This document shows positions 53,601 through 63,000 of a stretch of DNA of 64,000 nt, one piece after another. The notes beneath the pieces were generated by a model that did not search any database, had not been told where the DNA came from, and saw only the letters and a list, made by a program, of their open reading frames with translations. The stretch's first letter is position 1. Every line of letters begins with the position of its first letter. Position numbers and translations under genes: made by a program. The stretch is from Ruminiclostridium cellulolyticum H10 (lineage in GTDB: Bacteria; Bacillota; Clostridia; Acetivibrionales; DSM-1351), in assembly GCF_000022065.1 (NCBI RefSeq), contig NC_011898.1:1138001-1202000 (forward strand), in the 5' to 3' direction.

Positions 53601-55565
53601 GTTGTCCATCTTTGGGGTCTTTACGAAAAAGAGAAGGAACTTGACCACTACAGCAAATTTATGGACTTGTGCTTTTACAGCATAATTAACGTGACCAAAG
53701 CAATCGGGCGGTACAATAATGCCTCACCTCTTACAATAGATATTGTCACAAGTAATATGGAGAGGGTAAAACAGGATGAGGAGGTATGTGCTGAAAAAGC
53801 TGTGGTACTAGGACCATGCAGGGTTATACCGCAAGAGTTTCCAAACATAACCTGTAACAGTATTGATATAGATTTAAATGGTAAGGCTGAGACAACGGCG
53901 GCAGAAATTGTACGAGAGCTTTATGCAAACTGTAGTGGAGATACTATAGCCTATCGTGAAGGTAAACGCTGGCGGCAGGATTTTGAGGAAATTGAAATTG
54001 GTGAAAATAATATTCAGCAGATTCCAAGGTTAAAGGAGAAAGGAGTTTACCTGATAACAGGAGGACTTGGAGGTATAGGACTTGTTCTTGCTCAATATCT
54101 TGCAGAGGAAACACAAGCCAAGCTTATACTTACGGGCCGTTCAGTTTTTCCTGAAAAGAGTGAGTGGGATAGGTGGCTTAGTTCTCATGATGAAAATGAT
54201 GAAATAAATAAGAAAATTTGCTTGCTTAAAACGCTAGAAGCAGCAGGGGCTGAAGTGGTTGTTGCAAGAGCAGATAGTGCGGACAAAGTACAGATGCAGG
54301 AACTTATAGCAAGTATACGTCAACGCTTTGGAGGCATTAATGGAGTTATTCATACTGCTGGAGTTCCCGGAGGCGGAATAATTCAAATGAGAAGTGCAGA
54401 TAAGATGGAAGCAGTACTTGCACCTAAGGTAAAAGGAACCCTTGTACTTGAAGAGGTGCTAAAGGGAGAAAACCTGGATTTTCTTGTACTATGCTCATCA
54501 ACATTAGCAATATTAGGTGGTATCGGACAGGTAGACTACTGTGCAGCAAATTCCTTTTTGGATGCGTTTGCACACAATTATATGTTAAAGTATGGCACAT
54601 ATGCAGTTTCAATAAACTGGGATGCATGGGAAGAGGTTGGAATGGCTGTGAATTCTGCGGCCCAATATGCTCCTTTGAAGTCGAAAAAAGAAGAAGACTT
54701 CATTGACATAACTCATCCGTTATTCAAGAGATATAAGAAGGAAACACCGGATCGAGTAGTATTTGAAAGTAAATTTGATATAGAGTCATGTTGGCTGCTA
54801 AAGGAACACAGAGTTATGGGCAAGTCAACGATACCTGGAACCGCATACCTAGAAATGGCAAGTGCTACATTTAATATTTTAACAGAAAACAGCTATGTAG
54901 AGTTGCAAGATATATTTTTCCTTAGCCCCCTTATGGTTGACGAAAAGGAAAATAAACAAGTTTATACAGTTTTTGAAAGAGAAGATGATTCTTACATACT
55001 ACGAGTTAAGAGTTTTGACGGACAAAAGACAGTGGAGCATGTCAAGGGAAAAGTATTGGCTGCTGTCTCTGAAGAGTTCGGAACCTTAGATTTAAAGGAG
55101 ATTATAGGTAAATGTAATACAAGTGTATATATTCCGGATACTTCTGACTCGGATGTGGATGGGATAGTATATTGGGGCCCCAGATGGAGTAAAAATTTAA
55201 AAAAGGTATACATAGGTGATAACGAAGCTCTCGCACTCCTTGAATTACCGGAAGAGTTTCGGGATGATTTAAGGGAGTTCAGGCTTCACCCCGCTCTATT
55301 GGATGTAGCAACAGGGTTTGCTGCTCAGTTTAAGAAGGAAGAGGGAGATTTCTTGCCTTTGGCCTATAAAAGGATACGAGTAAAAGAAGCATTGCCGGCT
55401 GAGATATATAGCTATATAAGGTACAGAGAGGACAATGATGCGAGAAAGCAAACAATTGCATTTGATATAACTTTATTAGATAAAGACGGACGTATATTGG
55501 TTGATATTAAGGTTTTTGAATTAAGAAAAGTAGGAGTTGGGAAGGGAGATGAAAGAGTTGAGTGA
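50604..55565 (+). CDS. cis-AT PKS module KS-AT-KR-DH (no ACP)
   Basis: 1653 residues. The KS active Cys185 is in QSACSSALVAVH. A cis AT has GHSIGEYV (Ser631) and SHAFHS (about 726), the malonyl-type signature. The KR (about 1140-1360) has TGGLGGIG and QVDYCAANSFLD. The DH follows the KR (about 1370-1650), with HRVMGKSTIP (the HxxxGxxxxP motif) and HPALLD. Its own ACP is at the start of the next protein. The module should add C2 and leave an alpha,beta double bond. Unlike the two preceding KS modules it carries its own AT. It overlaps the previous gene by 8 nt, with AAGGAGG before the ATG, and the next gene by 17 nt. Confidence 0.85.
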   Translation: MSNPESKDSYTGLETAIVGIAGRFPGAKNIEEFWENLRDGKESIRTFTDDELIESGIDPILLKNPNYIRSGTILEGADMFDAEFFGYNPRELEIMDPQQRVFLECAWEAMENSGYNSKTLDGSIGVFAGTNMNTYILSILSAKGNARRMIDPVQAEIGNDKDYIATRVSYKLNLDGPSVVVQSACSSALVAVHTACRALLGGECDMALAGGVGVRVPLKSGYVYQKGGLFSHDGHCRAFDAKASGTVFGSGVGIVVLKRLSDAINDRDNIYAVIKGSAVNNDGSSKVGYTAPSVDGQTKVIKTAQLVSEVEARSISYIEAHGTGTNLGDPIELSALTNAFRTSTKDKGFCAIGSVKSNIGHLAAASGAASLIKTALALKNKKLPPSINFEKPNPNIDFESTPFYVNNKLSEWESSEMPRRAGVSSFGVGGTNAHIILEEAPDSYHGSAPRKHNLLVFSAKTETALQTMVKNFVLYLKKNPTLNISDAAYTLQTGREEFKYRRAVVCSDINDALEKLDSPDPKSESNLKEDDKPAIVFMFTGQGSQYVNMAAELYTSEPIFKEQVDKCLNILKPYLGLDLKDILYPDGNTTEATEKLKQTFITQPALFVIEYAMAKLWMEWGVKPKAMIGHSIGEYVAACIAEVLTLEDALKLVAARGRLMQSLPAGAMLSVSMSEEEVKPFLNEGVSVATINAPGFCVVSGNFEAIKQLEEKLSENGKHCRRLQTSHAFHSVMMEPILEQYEALVREIKLSEPKIPYISNVTGTWITASDATRPDYWSKHLRQPVRFSDGVQELLKSSEYAFLEMGPGKTLCTLLGQHKEAVGRTILSSIPQPHEDINSFEFLTNTLGKEWLAGVDINWRKIYSKEKRYRVSLPSYPFEKQRYWIDVDVSKEQEYSQEVLPDKKDISRWFYMPVWKEVPFSNTKTEIKGECWLLMDNGQQMSKLLAKDFASNNIHVISVTAGEDFIRHGNNEFTIKPSRKEDYNTLFEAIYEEGYSIKRVVHLWGLYEKEKELDHYSKFMDLCFYSIINVTKAIGRYNNASPLTIDIVTSNMERVKQDEEVCAEKAVVLGPCRVIPQEFPNITCNSIDIDLNGKAETTAAEIVRELYANCSGDTIAYREGKRWRQDFEEIEIGENNIQQIPRLKEKGVYLITGGLGGIGLVLAQYLAEETQAKLILTGRSVFPEKSEWDRWLSSHDENDEINKKICLLKTLEAAGAEVVVARADSADKVQMQELIASIRQRFGGINGVIHTAGVPGGGIIQMRSADKMEAVLAPKVKGTLVLEEVLKGENLDFLVLCSSTLAILGGIGQVDYCAANSFLDAFAHNYMLKYGTYAVSINWDAWEEVGMAVNSAAQYAPLKSKKEEDFIDITHPLFKRYKKETPDRVVFESKFDIESCWLLKEHRVMGKSTIPGTAYLEMASATFNILTENSYVELQDIFFLSPLMVDEKENKQVYTVFEREDDSYILRVKSFDGQKTVEHVKGKVLAAVSEEFGTLDLKEIIGKCNTSVYIPDTSDSDVDGIVYWGPRWSKNLKKVYIGDNEALALLELPEEFRDDLREFRLHPALLDVATGFAAQFKKEEGDFLPLAYKRIRVKEALPAEIYSYIRYREDNDARKQTIAFDITLLDKDGRILVDIKVFELRKVGVGKGDERVE

Positions 55566-58500
55566 GAAAGGTTTTGGAAAGTTTGAGGATAACGGAATAT
55601 TGTCTAGTGAAGGAATAGATGTTTTCAAACGTATTCTTTCGGGAAACAGATTGTCTCAAGTAATAGTATCTACAAAAGATTTACATACAATGATACAGCA
55701 AGTGAATACTTATACAAAATCTGTAACTAAGAATAATGATAAAAGTAATAATGAAATTCTTAATCAAAGACATAAAAGACCCAATCTTAAAACTCCCTAT
55801 ATGTCCCCCAACACAAGTATGGAAAGCTCTATTGCCGAAATTTTCCAAAGTGTATTAGGTCTTGAACAGGTTGGTATAAATGATAACTTTTTTGAGCTTG
55901 GAGGAGAATCTCTGCTGGCTATACAGGTTATATCAAAGCTTCAGGACACTTTCAAGGTAGAACTTCCTTTGAGTAATTTATTTGAGACACCTACTGTAGC
56001 CACGTTGACTGCTGCTATATTGAGGTTTAAGGCCGAAAAGGGGGAATATGCAGGTATATCAAGTCAGTTACCTGTTATTGTTTCTGATGCTGAGCATCGT
56101 TACGAGCCATTCCCTCTTACAGAGCTTCAACAAGCCTATTGGGTGGGTCGAAACGAGTCTTTTAGCTTGGGAAATGTTGCAACACATGCGTATATTGAAT
56201 TTGATAGTACAGAGCTGGATATAGATCGTTTTAATAAATCATGGCAGAAGATAGTAAAAAGACATGATATGCTCCGGGCAATAGTTCAGCCTGATGGAAT
56301 GCAAAAAATTCTGGAAGAGGTACCTGATTATGAAGTACGGGTTACTGACATGAGAGGACGCCCGGCTGAAGAGGTGGAAAAATTTCTTGAAACCACAAGG
56401 GAATTTATGTCCCATCAAGTGCTTCCGGCAGATAAATGGCCATTGTTTGATATTTCTGCCACGATTATTAACAATGAGCTTATTCGTATTCACTTTAGCA
56501 TAGATGGACTGTTGCTTGACGGATGGAGTTATCAGATTCTCTTCCCTGAGCTTGTATATGTATATCAACATTCAGATGCTTCACTAGAACCATTAGAAAT
56601 ATCCTTCAGGGATTATGTTGTCACGGAGTTAAAGCTTAGGGAATCTAAGCTATACAAGCAATCTCTGGAATATTGGAGAAAAAGATTGCCGATGCTTCCC
56701 CCTGCTCCAGATATCCCTCTTTTAAAAACACCAAAGGAGTTAACAAATCCACGTTTTACTCGTTTAGAATCAAAAATTGAAAAAAATACTTGGGATAAGC
56801 TAAAGGCTAGAGCATCCAAAGCCGGGCTTACGCCATCTGGTTTACTGCTATCTGCATATGCTGAAGTCATTGCAACCTGGAGTAAAAGCCCAAAATTTAC
56901 TATAAATGTACCCCGTTTTAATCGTTTACCTTTGCATTCCCAAGTAAATGATCTAATAGGAGAGTTTGCATCATTTACCTTCCTTTCGGTTGATATGACA
57001 AAGAAGGAAAGCTTTGAGACGAGAGCTCGGCGTATACAGGAGCAAATGTGGAAGGATCTCGAACATATGTATGTAAGCGGAGTAAAGGTTCTAAGAGAGC
57101 TTTCACAAGTCCATGGAAATAGTTCAGCAGGAATAATGCCTATTGTTTTCACTGAGTTTCCAAAAGGAAGAGGAGGTAAAGATACTTCGTTACTAAATGC
57201 ACTCGGAGACATAGGAGATTCGGTGTATACCATTACTCAGACATCACAGGTATGGATTGATAATCAGGTTTATGATTGGGCTGATGGTTTACATTTTAAT
57301 TGGGATGTAGTTAAAGAGCTTTTCCCGGATCAAATGGTTGAGGATATGTTTGAGTCATACTGTAACCTTTTAAAATATTTGGCAAAAGATGAAGAAATGT
57401 GGAGCAAAACTACATCTAATTTACTTCCTTCACGACAGCTTGAAAGTAGAAATATGGCTAATTCCGCTACATTGGAGCTACCTCAAATACCACTTCAGAA
57501 GCTATTTGCCGATCAGGTGAAAAATGTGCCGGAGCAAAATGCTGTAGTAACATCTAAGCATAATCTAAGCTATAAAGAACTTTATAGTCTTACAAATAAG
57601 GTGGGAAGATACCTCAGGGAATTGGGAGTACAACCTAATGAACTTGTTGCAGTTGTAATGGATAAGGGGTGGGAGCAGGTTGTAGCTGTATTAGGAGTGC
57701 TTAATTCTGGTGCGGCATACATGCCTGTTGATTCAGAAGTTCCAAAAGATAGGTTGTGGTACTTGTTTGAAAATAGCGGAGCAAGAATAGTACTAACACA
57801 ATCATGGTTGGACAAGGAGTTAGACTGGCCTGAGGGTATACGCAGAATAGTTATTGACTCAGACGAGTTTGATAATATAGACGATAAGCCCCTTGAATAT
57901 GTACAAAAGCCTGAAGATATAGTTTATGTCATATATACTTCCGGCTCTACGGGTAACCCTAAAGGAGTAATGGTGACACATGCAGGTGCTCTGAACTCTG
58001 TTTTATACACAAATGAATATTTCAAAATATCTTCGGGAGACAGTGTGCTTGCTTTAACTGCATTGCACCATGATATGTCTGTTTATGATGTATTTGGAGT
58101 GCTTGGAGCAGGAGGTACAGTAGTAATACCTGATGCGGGAAAAAGGAAAGATCCTCAACACTGGATTGAATTAATTATAAATAACCGTATTACAATCTGG
58201 AACTCTGTACCGGCTATGATGGAAATGCTTTTAGAATATATAGAAAGCCATCCGGGGATAACTTTAGAATCTTTAAGATTATCCTTCTTAGGAGGAGATT
58301 GGATTCCTGTAACAATTCCTGACAGATTAAAAGCCTTCAGCAGTAGTGTAAAAACGGTCAGTGTTGGTGGACCTACTGAAACAACACTCTGGAATATCTG
58401 GTATGTTGTTGAGTCAGTAGATCCCCTATGGAAAAGTATACCGTATGGTAAGCCTATCTCAAATACAAAATATTATATTTTAAATGATAACCTTGAAGAA

Positions 58501-60093
58501 TGTCCCGAGTGGGTTCCCGGTGTATTATATTGTGCAGGAGTCGGTGTGTCAAAGGGCTACTGGCATGATGAGAAAAAAACTCAGGAAAAATTTATACATC
58601 ATCCGATTACAGGGGAGAGATTGTATTGTACAGGAGACCTTGGAAGGTATATGCCTGATGGCAATATTGAATTTATTGGCAGGGCAGATTTCCAGTTTAA
58701 TGTATTGGGTTATAGAGTTGAACCAGGTGAGATTGAAGCTGTACTGTTAAAACATTCTCTTATTCGGACAGCCATCGTATCGGCTTCAGGAGAAAAACAA
58801 GGTCATAAACGTCCAATTGCTTATGTTGTGCCAAAGCAGAGTAACTCCCTCACAAAAAGCCAGTTACAGGAATATCTTAGAGAGAAGCTGCCTGAACATA
58901 TGCTGCCGGGCGGATATGTATTCTTAGAGGCTTTGCCGCTTAATGCAAATGGCAAAGTTGATCGGTCTGCACTGCCGGAATATACAGCGGCAAAAGGGGA
59001 AGCCGCGGCTACAGTTATAAAAGCTGATTCTGACATATTCGATAGGGTGTTGAATCTTACTCAGAAGGTTGTCGACGTGGGTGAGGTCAGCAGAGAAGCA
59101 AACCTCATTGATTACGGTATGAATTCTGTGGATATCATAAGGATATTCAACCTGTTGGAAAAAGAATTCGGTGATCGTCCGGGTATGCAGGAGTTTTTTA
59201 GTAATCCTACTTTGGATTATTTATGTAATTTTTACGAGAATATCCCTCAAATATCAGAAAATATACAGACAACAGAAACGGGAAAATTAGCTGTAGAAAG
59301 TACAGAAAATATTATATCTTCCTTTAAGCTTATACTAGACCCTGACGAACGTTCACAGTTCAGAAAGAAAAGGCCGGGAATACGGCAAAATGTCCAAAGT
59401 CAAGATTCTATAGAGCTTATTAAGCCAAAGATAGACAAAGCTCTGTTAGACAGCTATATGAAACGGCGCAGTTACAGACTATACAATAAAAAACCTATAT
59501 CTTTTAAGAAATTCAGTAGTTTCCTAAGTTCTATTTACGGCATTGAAATGGATGCAAAGTACAAATATCTTTACTCTTCTGCAGGGGGATTATATCCTGT
59601 ACAGATATATGTCCATATTAAAGAGGGTGGAGTGAAGGGAGTTGAGAAGGGAATATACTATTATAACCCTGCCCAACACAGCCTCCAGCCTGTAACTGTG
59701 GGAGTAGACATTACTGAGGAAATTCATACTCCGTTTTTAAACAGGCCAATTTATGAAAAGGCAGCCTTCTCAGTATTCTTAATCGCAGAGCTTAGTGCAA
59801 TTGCACCATTGTATGGAGATATGAGTATGCACTTTGTTACGCTAGAAGCTGGTATACTATCACAGCATTTAGAAGCTTCTGCACCTAAAAGCAAAATCGG
59901 ATTATGTCAGATAGGGAATATAGAGTTTGAACAGGTAAAGCATTTATTCAAATTAGGAGAAACACAGGTATTTATTCACTCTCTGATTGGAGGAATGATA
60001 GATGAAAACACTTTGCATAACCAGCCTACATTCCAAGATGATTATTATAATACAAGTGGCAGCAAGGGGGAGTGGGTGGAGGTTGAAATATGA
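55549..60093 (+). CDS. NRPS: ACP-Cy-A(Cys-like)-T-Ox thiazole-forming protein
   Basis: About 1514 residues. The first 70 (GIDVFKRILSGNRLSQVIVS) are a typical PKS post-KR linker. The ACP with LGGESLLA (Ser about 117) serves the KS-AT-KR-DH protein before it. The Cy domain has DGLLLDGWS (the DxxxxD motif, about 319). The adenylation domain has YTSGSTGNPKG (about 795) and code D-M-Y-N-F-G-V-L-W, related to but divergent from the Cys code. The T domain has YGMNSVDI (about 1190). An Ox domain (about 1300-1485, starting near KRRSYRLY) follows the T, not inside the A domain as in the upstream Cys module. The product is a second thiazole. The ATG at 55549 (GGGAAGG close upstream) is preferred over the TTG at 55537. 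Confidence 0.8.
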   Translation: MKELSEKGFGKFEDNGILSSEGIDVFKRILSGNRLSQVIVSTKDLHTMIQQVNTYTKSVTKNNDKSNNEILNQRHKRPNLKTPYMSPNTSMESSIAEIFQSVLGLEQVGINDNFFELGGESLLAIQVISKLQDTFKVELPLSNLFETPTVATLTAAILRFKAEKGEYAGISSQLPVIVSDAEHRYEPFPLTELQQAYWVGRNESFSLGNVATHAYIEFDSTELDIDRFNKSWQKIVKRHDMLRAIVQPDGMQKILEEVPDYEVRVTDMRGRPAEEVEKFLETTREFMSHQVLPADKWPLFDISATIINNELIRIHFSIDGLLLDGWSYQILFPELVYVYQHSDASLEPLEISFRDYVVTELKLRESKLYKQSLEYWRKRLPMLPPAPDIPLLKTPKELTNPRFTRLESKIEKNTWDKLKARASKAGLTPSGLLLSAYAEVIATWSKSPKFTINVPRFNRLPLHSQVNDLIGEFASFTFLSVDMTKKESFETRARRIQEQMWKDLEHMYVSGVKVLRELSQVHGNSSAGIMPIVFTEFPKGRGGKDTSLLNALGDIGDSVYTITQTSQVWIDNQVYDWADGLHFNWDVVKELFPDQMVEDMFESYCNLLKYLAKDEEMWSKTTSNLLPSRQLESRNMANSATLELPQIPLQKLFADQVKNVPEQNAVVTSKHNLSYKELYSLTNKVGRYLRELGVQPNELVAVVMDKGWEQVVAVLGVLNSGAAYMPVDSEVPKDRLWYLFENSGARIVLTQSWLDKELDWPEGIRRIVIDSDEFDNIDDKPLEYVQKPEDIVYVIYTSGSTGNPKGVMVTHAGALNSVLYTNEYFKISSGDSVLALTALHHDMSVYDVFGVLGAGGTVVIPDAGKRKDPQHWIELIINNRITIWNSVPAMMEMLLEYIESHPGITLESLRLSFLGGDWIPVTIPDRLKAFSSSVKTVSVGGPTETTLWNIWYVVESVDPLWKSIPYGKPISNTKYYILNDNLEECPEWVPGVLYCAGVGVSKGYWHDEKKTQEKFIHHPITGERLYCTGDLGRYMPDGNIEFIGRADFQFNVLGYRVEPGEIEAVLLKHSLIRTAIVSASGEKQGHKRPIAYVVPKQSNSLTKSQLQEYLREKLPEHMLPGGYVFLEALPLNANGKVDRSALPEYTAAKGEAAATVIKADSDIFDRVLNLTQKVVDVGEVSREANLIDYGMNSVDIIRIFNLLEKEFGDRPGMQEFFSNPTLDYLCNFYENIPQISENIQTTETGKLAVESTENIISSFKLILDPDERSQFRKKRPGIRQNVQSQDSIELIKPKIDKALLDSYMKRRSYRLYNKKPISFKKFSSFLSSIYGIEMDAKYKYLYSSAGGLYPVQIYVHIKEGGVKGVEKGIYYYNPAQHSLQPVTVGVDITEEIHTPFLNRPIYEKAAFSVFLIAELSAIAPLYGDMSMHFVTLEAGILSQHLEASAPKSKIGLCQIGNIEFEQVKHLFKLGETQVFIHSLIGGMIDENTLHNQPTFQDDYYNTSGSKGEWVEVEI

Positions 60094-63000
60094 GTACAGC
60101 TGACTTGCTTTCGAAACTAAACAGGCTTGGGATAAGGATAGAGATAAATGGGGAACGTTTAAAGCTTAATGGGCCTAAAGAGGCACTAACTGACTCGTTA
60201 ATTGAGGAGTTAAAAAATAACAAGGAAGAAATTATAAAACTGCTAAGTTGCGAGAATTATGGAGACTTTGAAGGTAAATTTCCACTATCCTTTCTACAAC
60301 AGAGACTGTGGTTCTTAGAACAACTACAGCCTGATAGCTCTGCATATAATGTGGCAATACCATTAAGGCTTAAAGGAAAACTAAACGAACAGGTACTGGA
60401 ACAAAGCTTAAATAAGATTTTGGAGAGGCAAAAGATTTTTCGGACTGTTTTTTGTGAGATAGATGGTGAACCGGTACAGGTAATAAAAAGGGGCCTTACT
60501 GTTAAACTTAAAAAAATGGATATCAGTGATATACCTGAGGCTTCAAGAGAGCATAAAGCGTTTGAACTTGTAAACGAGGAAATTAGCCATCCATTCAGGC
60601 TTGCAGAGGGCCCATTAATTCGAGGATTACTAGTGCGAGTTAATGAAAATGAGTGTATATTTACCGCTGTAACACATCATTTTGTAGCCGATGGGTGGTC
60701 TCTAAAATTATTTATGGAGGAGCTTGCTATTTTATACAGCAGCTTATCTAAGGGAGTAATACCGCCATTGCCGGAACTGTCAATGCAGTATACTGATTAT
60801 TCTGTATGGGAGCGTAATGCAATGGACAGTGGACTTTTCGAAAAACAGCTGAAATATTGGAAAAACCAGCTTGCAGGAGAGCTTCCTATTCTAGAAATGC
60901 CAACTGACCATACTAGACCACTTAATCAATCTCATAATGGTTCAAGGGCATATATTGTTATACCAGAAGGATTGACTCAGAGCTTGAGAAAAATTAGTCA
61001 TCGTGAAGGTACTACGCTGTTTATGGTATTGCTTGCTGTTTTTCAAATTCTGTTGTATCACTACTCAGGACAAGACGACATTATTGTAGCTACTGCTATT
61101 TCAAATCGTGGAAAACTAGAGACAGAACGAATAATAGGACCATTTTCAAACAATTTACTTTTAAGGTGTAAATTGGAGGGAGAGGGGAGCTTTGGTGAAT
61201 TCCTCAAACATGTCCGGGACACTGTAATAGGTGCTTTCGATAATAAGGATATACCTTTTGAGAGGATTGTAGAAGAACTTAAGCCGGATAGGGATATGAG
61301 CCGTCAAACATTGTTCCAGGTGATGTTCACATTACAAAATTCCATGAAAGGGAGTATGGGTATTGAGGGCTTGACATTAGAGCCTTTGGACATAGATAGT
61401 AAAACCTCGAAGTTTGACTTAACGCTCGAACTGGATGAAGGCGAAGAACTGACAGGTTGGTTTGAGTACAGTACAGACCTGTTTGAAGAAAGTACTGTAG
61501 AGCGTATGACTGAACATTTTATAAAGCTGCTTGAGGGAATAGTCCAAAATCCCAAGGAGAAGATTTCTAAGATTTCTCTTATGGGGGAAGATGAAAAAGC
61601 ACTTGTACTAGAGGATTGGAACAGAACCGAGAGAGATTATCCCAATGAATGTATTCATACTATGTTTGAAAAGCAGGCCAAGGCTGCTCCAGATGCCTGT
61701 GCCATAATGTATCGTGGAGAACACTATACTTATGGTCAGCTTGACAGTCTATCAAGCCGTATTGCAAATTACCTTGTCAAGCAGGGGCTACATATCGGTG
61801 AACCTGTAGGTGTTTCAATAGAACGCTCACCTGAGGCGGTAGCCTGTATACTGGGAATCCTTAAAGCGGGTGGAGCGTATGTGCCAATGGATCCCTCTTA
61901 TCCTAAAGCGCGTATAGCTTTTATGCTGGAGGATTCGGGGCTAAAGCTTGTACTTACTAAAAAGGACATATTGAAGGGCGTAGAAACTAACGCCGTTATG
62001 CTATGTATAGATGAATGTATGCAGCAGATCAGTGAAGAAAGTGATGATAGTCCCGAAAACAAAGCTGATAGCGGAAGTGTTGCATATATAATTTATACTT
62101 CAGGCTCAACTGGTAGGCCAAAGGGAGTACAGGGACTACACAAGGGAATAATAAACCGTTGTAACTGGATGTGGAGGACATATCCTTATAAAGAGGAAGA
62201 AATTTGCTGCCAGAAGACTGCGTTAAGCTTTGTAGATTCAATCTGTGAAATATTCAGTCCTCTCTTAAAGGGTATCAGGCTTGTAATTATTCCGGATGAG
62301 ACATTGCTGGATGTACAGCATTTTGTAGATGAGCTTTCAGTAAGCAGAATTAGCAGAATTGTACTTGTTCCTTCGCTGCTTCAGGCGATGCTGGATACGG
62401 TACCTGATATAGGAAAAAAGCTTTCTGAGCTAAAGCTATGGGTTACAAGCGGAGAAACCCTGAGAATTGAGCTTATGAAAAGGTTCAAGCAGAGTATACC
62501 CAATGGCAGACTTATTAATATATACGGTTCTTCAGAGGTATCGGCAGATGTAACCTACTACGATACTGCTCTAGCAAGTGAAACATTGTCAAGAGTGCCC
62601 ATAGGAAGACCAATAGATAATACTGAGATATACATACTTGACAGTAACAAGCAGCCAGTCCCTATTGGGGTAGCAGGAGAATTGTATGTTGCAGGAGACG
62701 GGTTGGCAAAGGGTTACTTAAATCGTCCAGAGCTTACCGAAGAAAGGTTTGTTCCAAACCCATATGATACCTCTGGCTTGATGTATAGAATGGGAGATAT
62801 GGCAAGGTATTTGCCTGATGGCAATATAGAGTACCTGGGAAGAGGAGACAATCAAGTAAAGATAAGGGGTATACGTGTAGAATTAGGTGAAATAGAGAGT
62901 GTACTGTTAAAGTTTCCTTCTGTTAAGGAGGCAGTGGTTGTAAGCTACGGAGAGCTAAAGGGAGATGTAAGGCTAGCAGCATATATAGTTCCAGATGTAA

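Noticed and set aside
13347-60000. Many antisense and out-of-frame reading frames of 60-200 codons inside the large synthetase genes
   Set aside because: They lie wholly within well-supported genes, lack family features and mostly lack ribosome binding sites.
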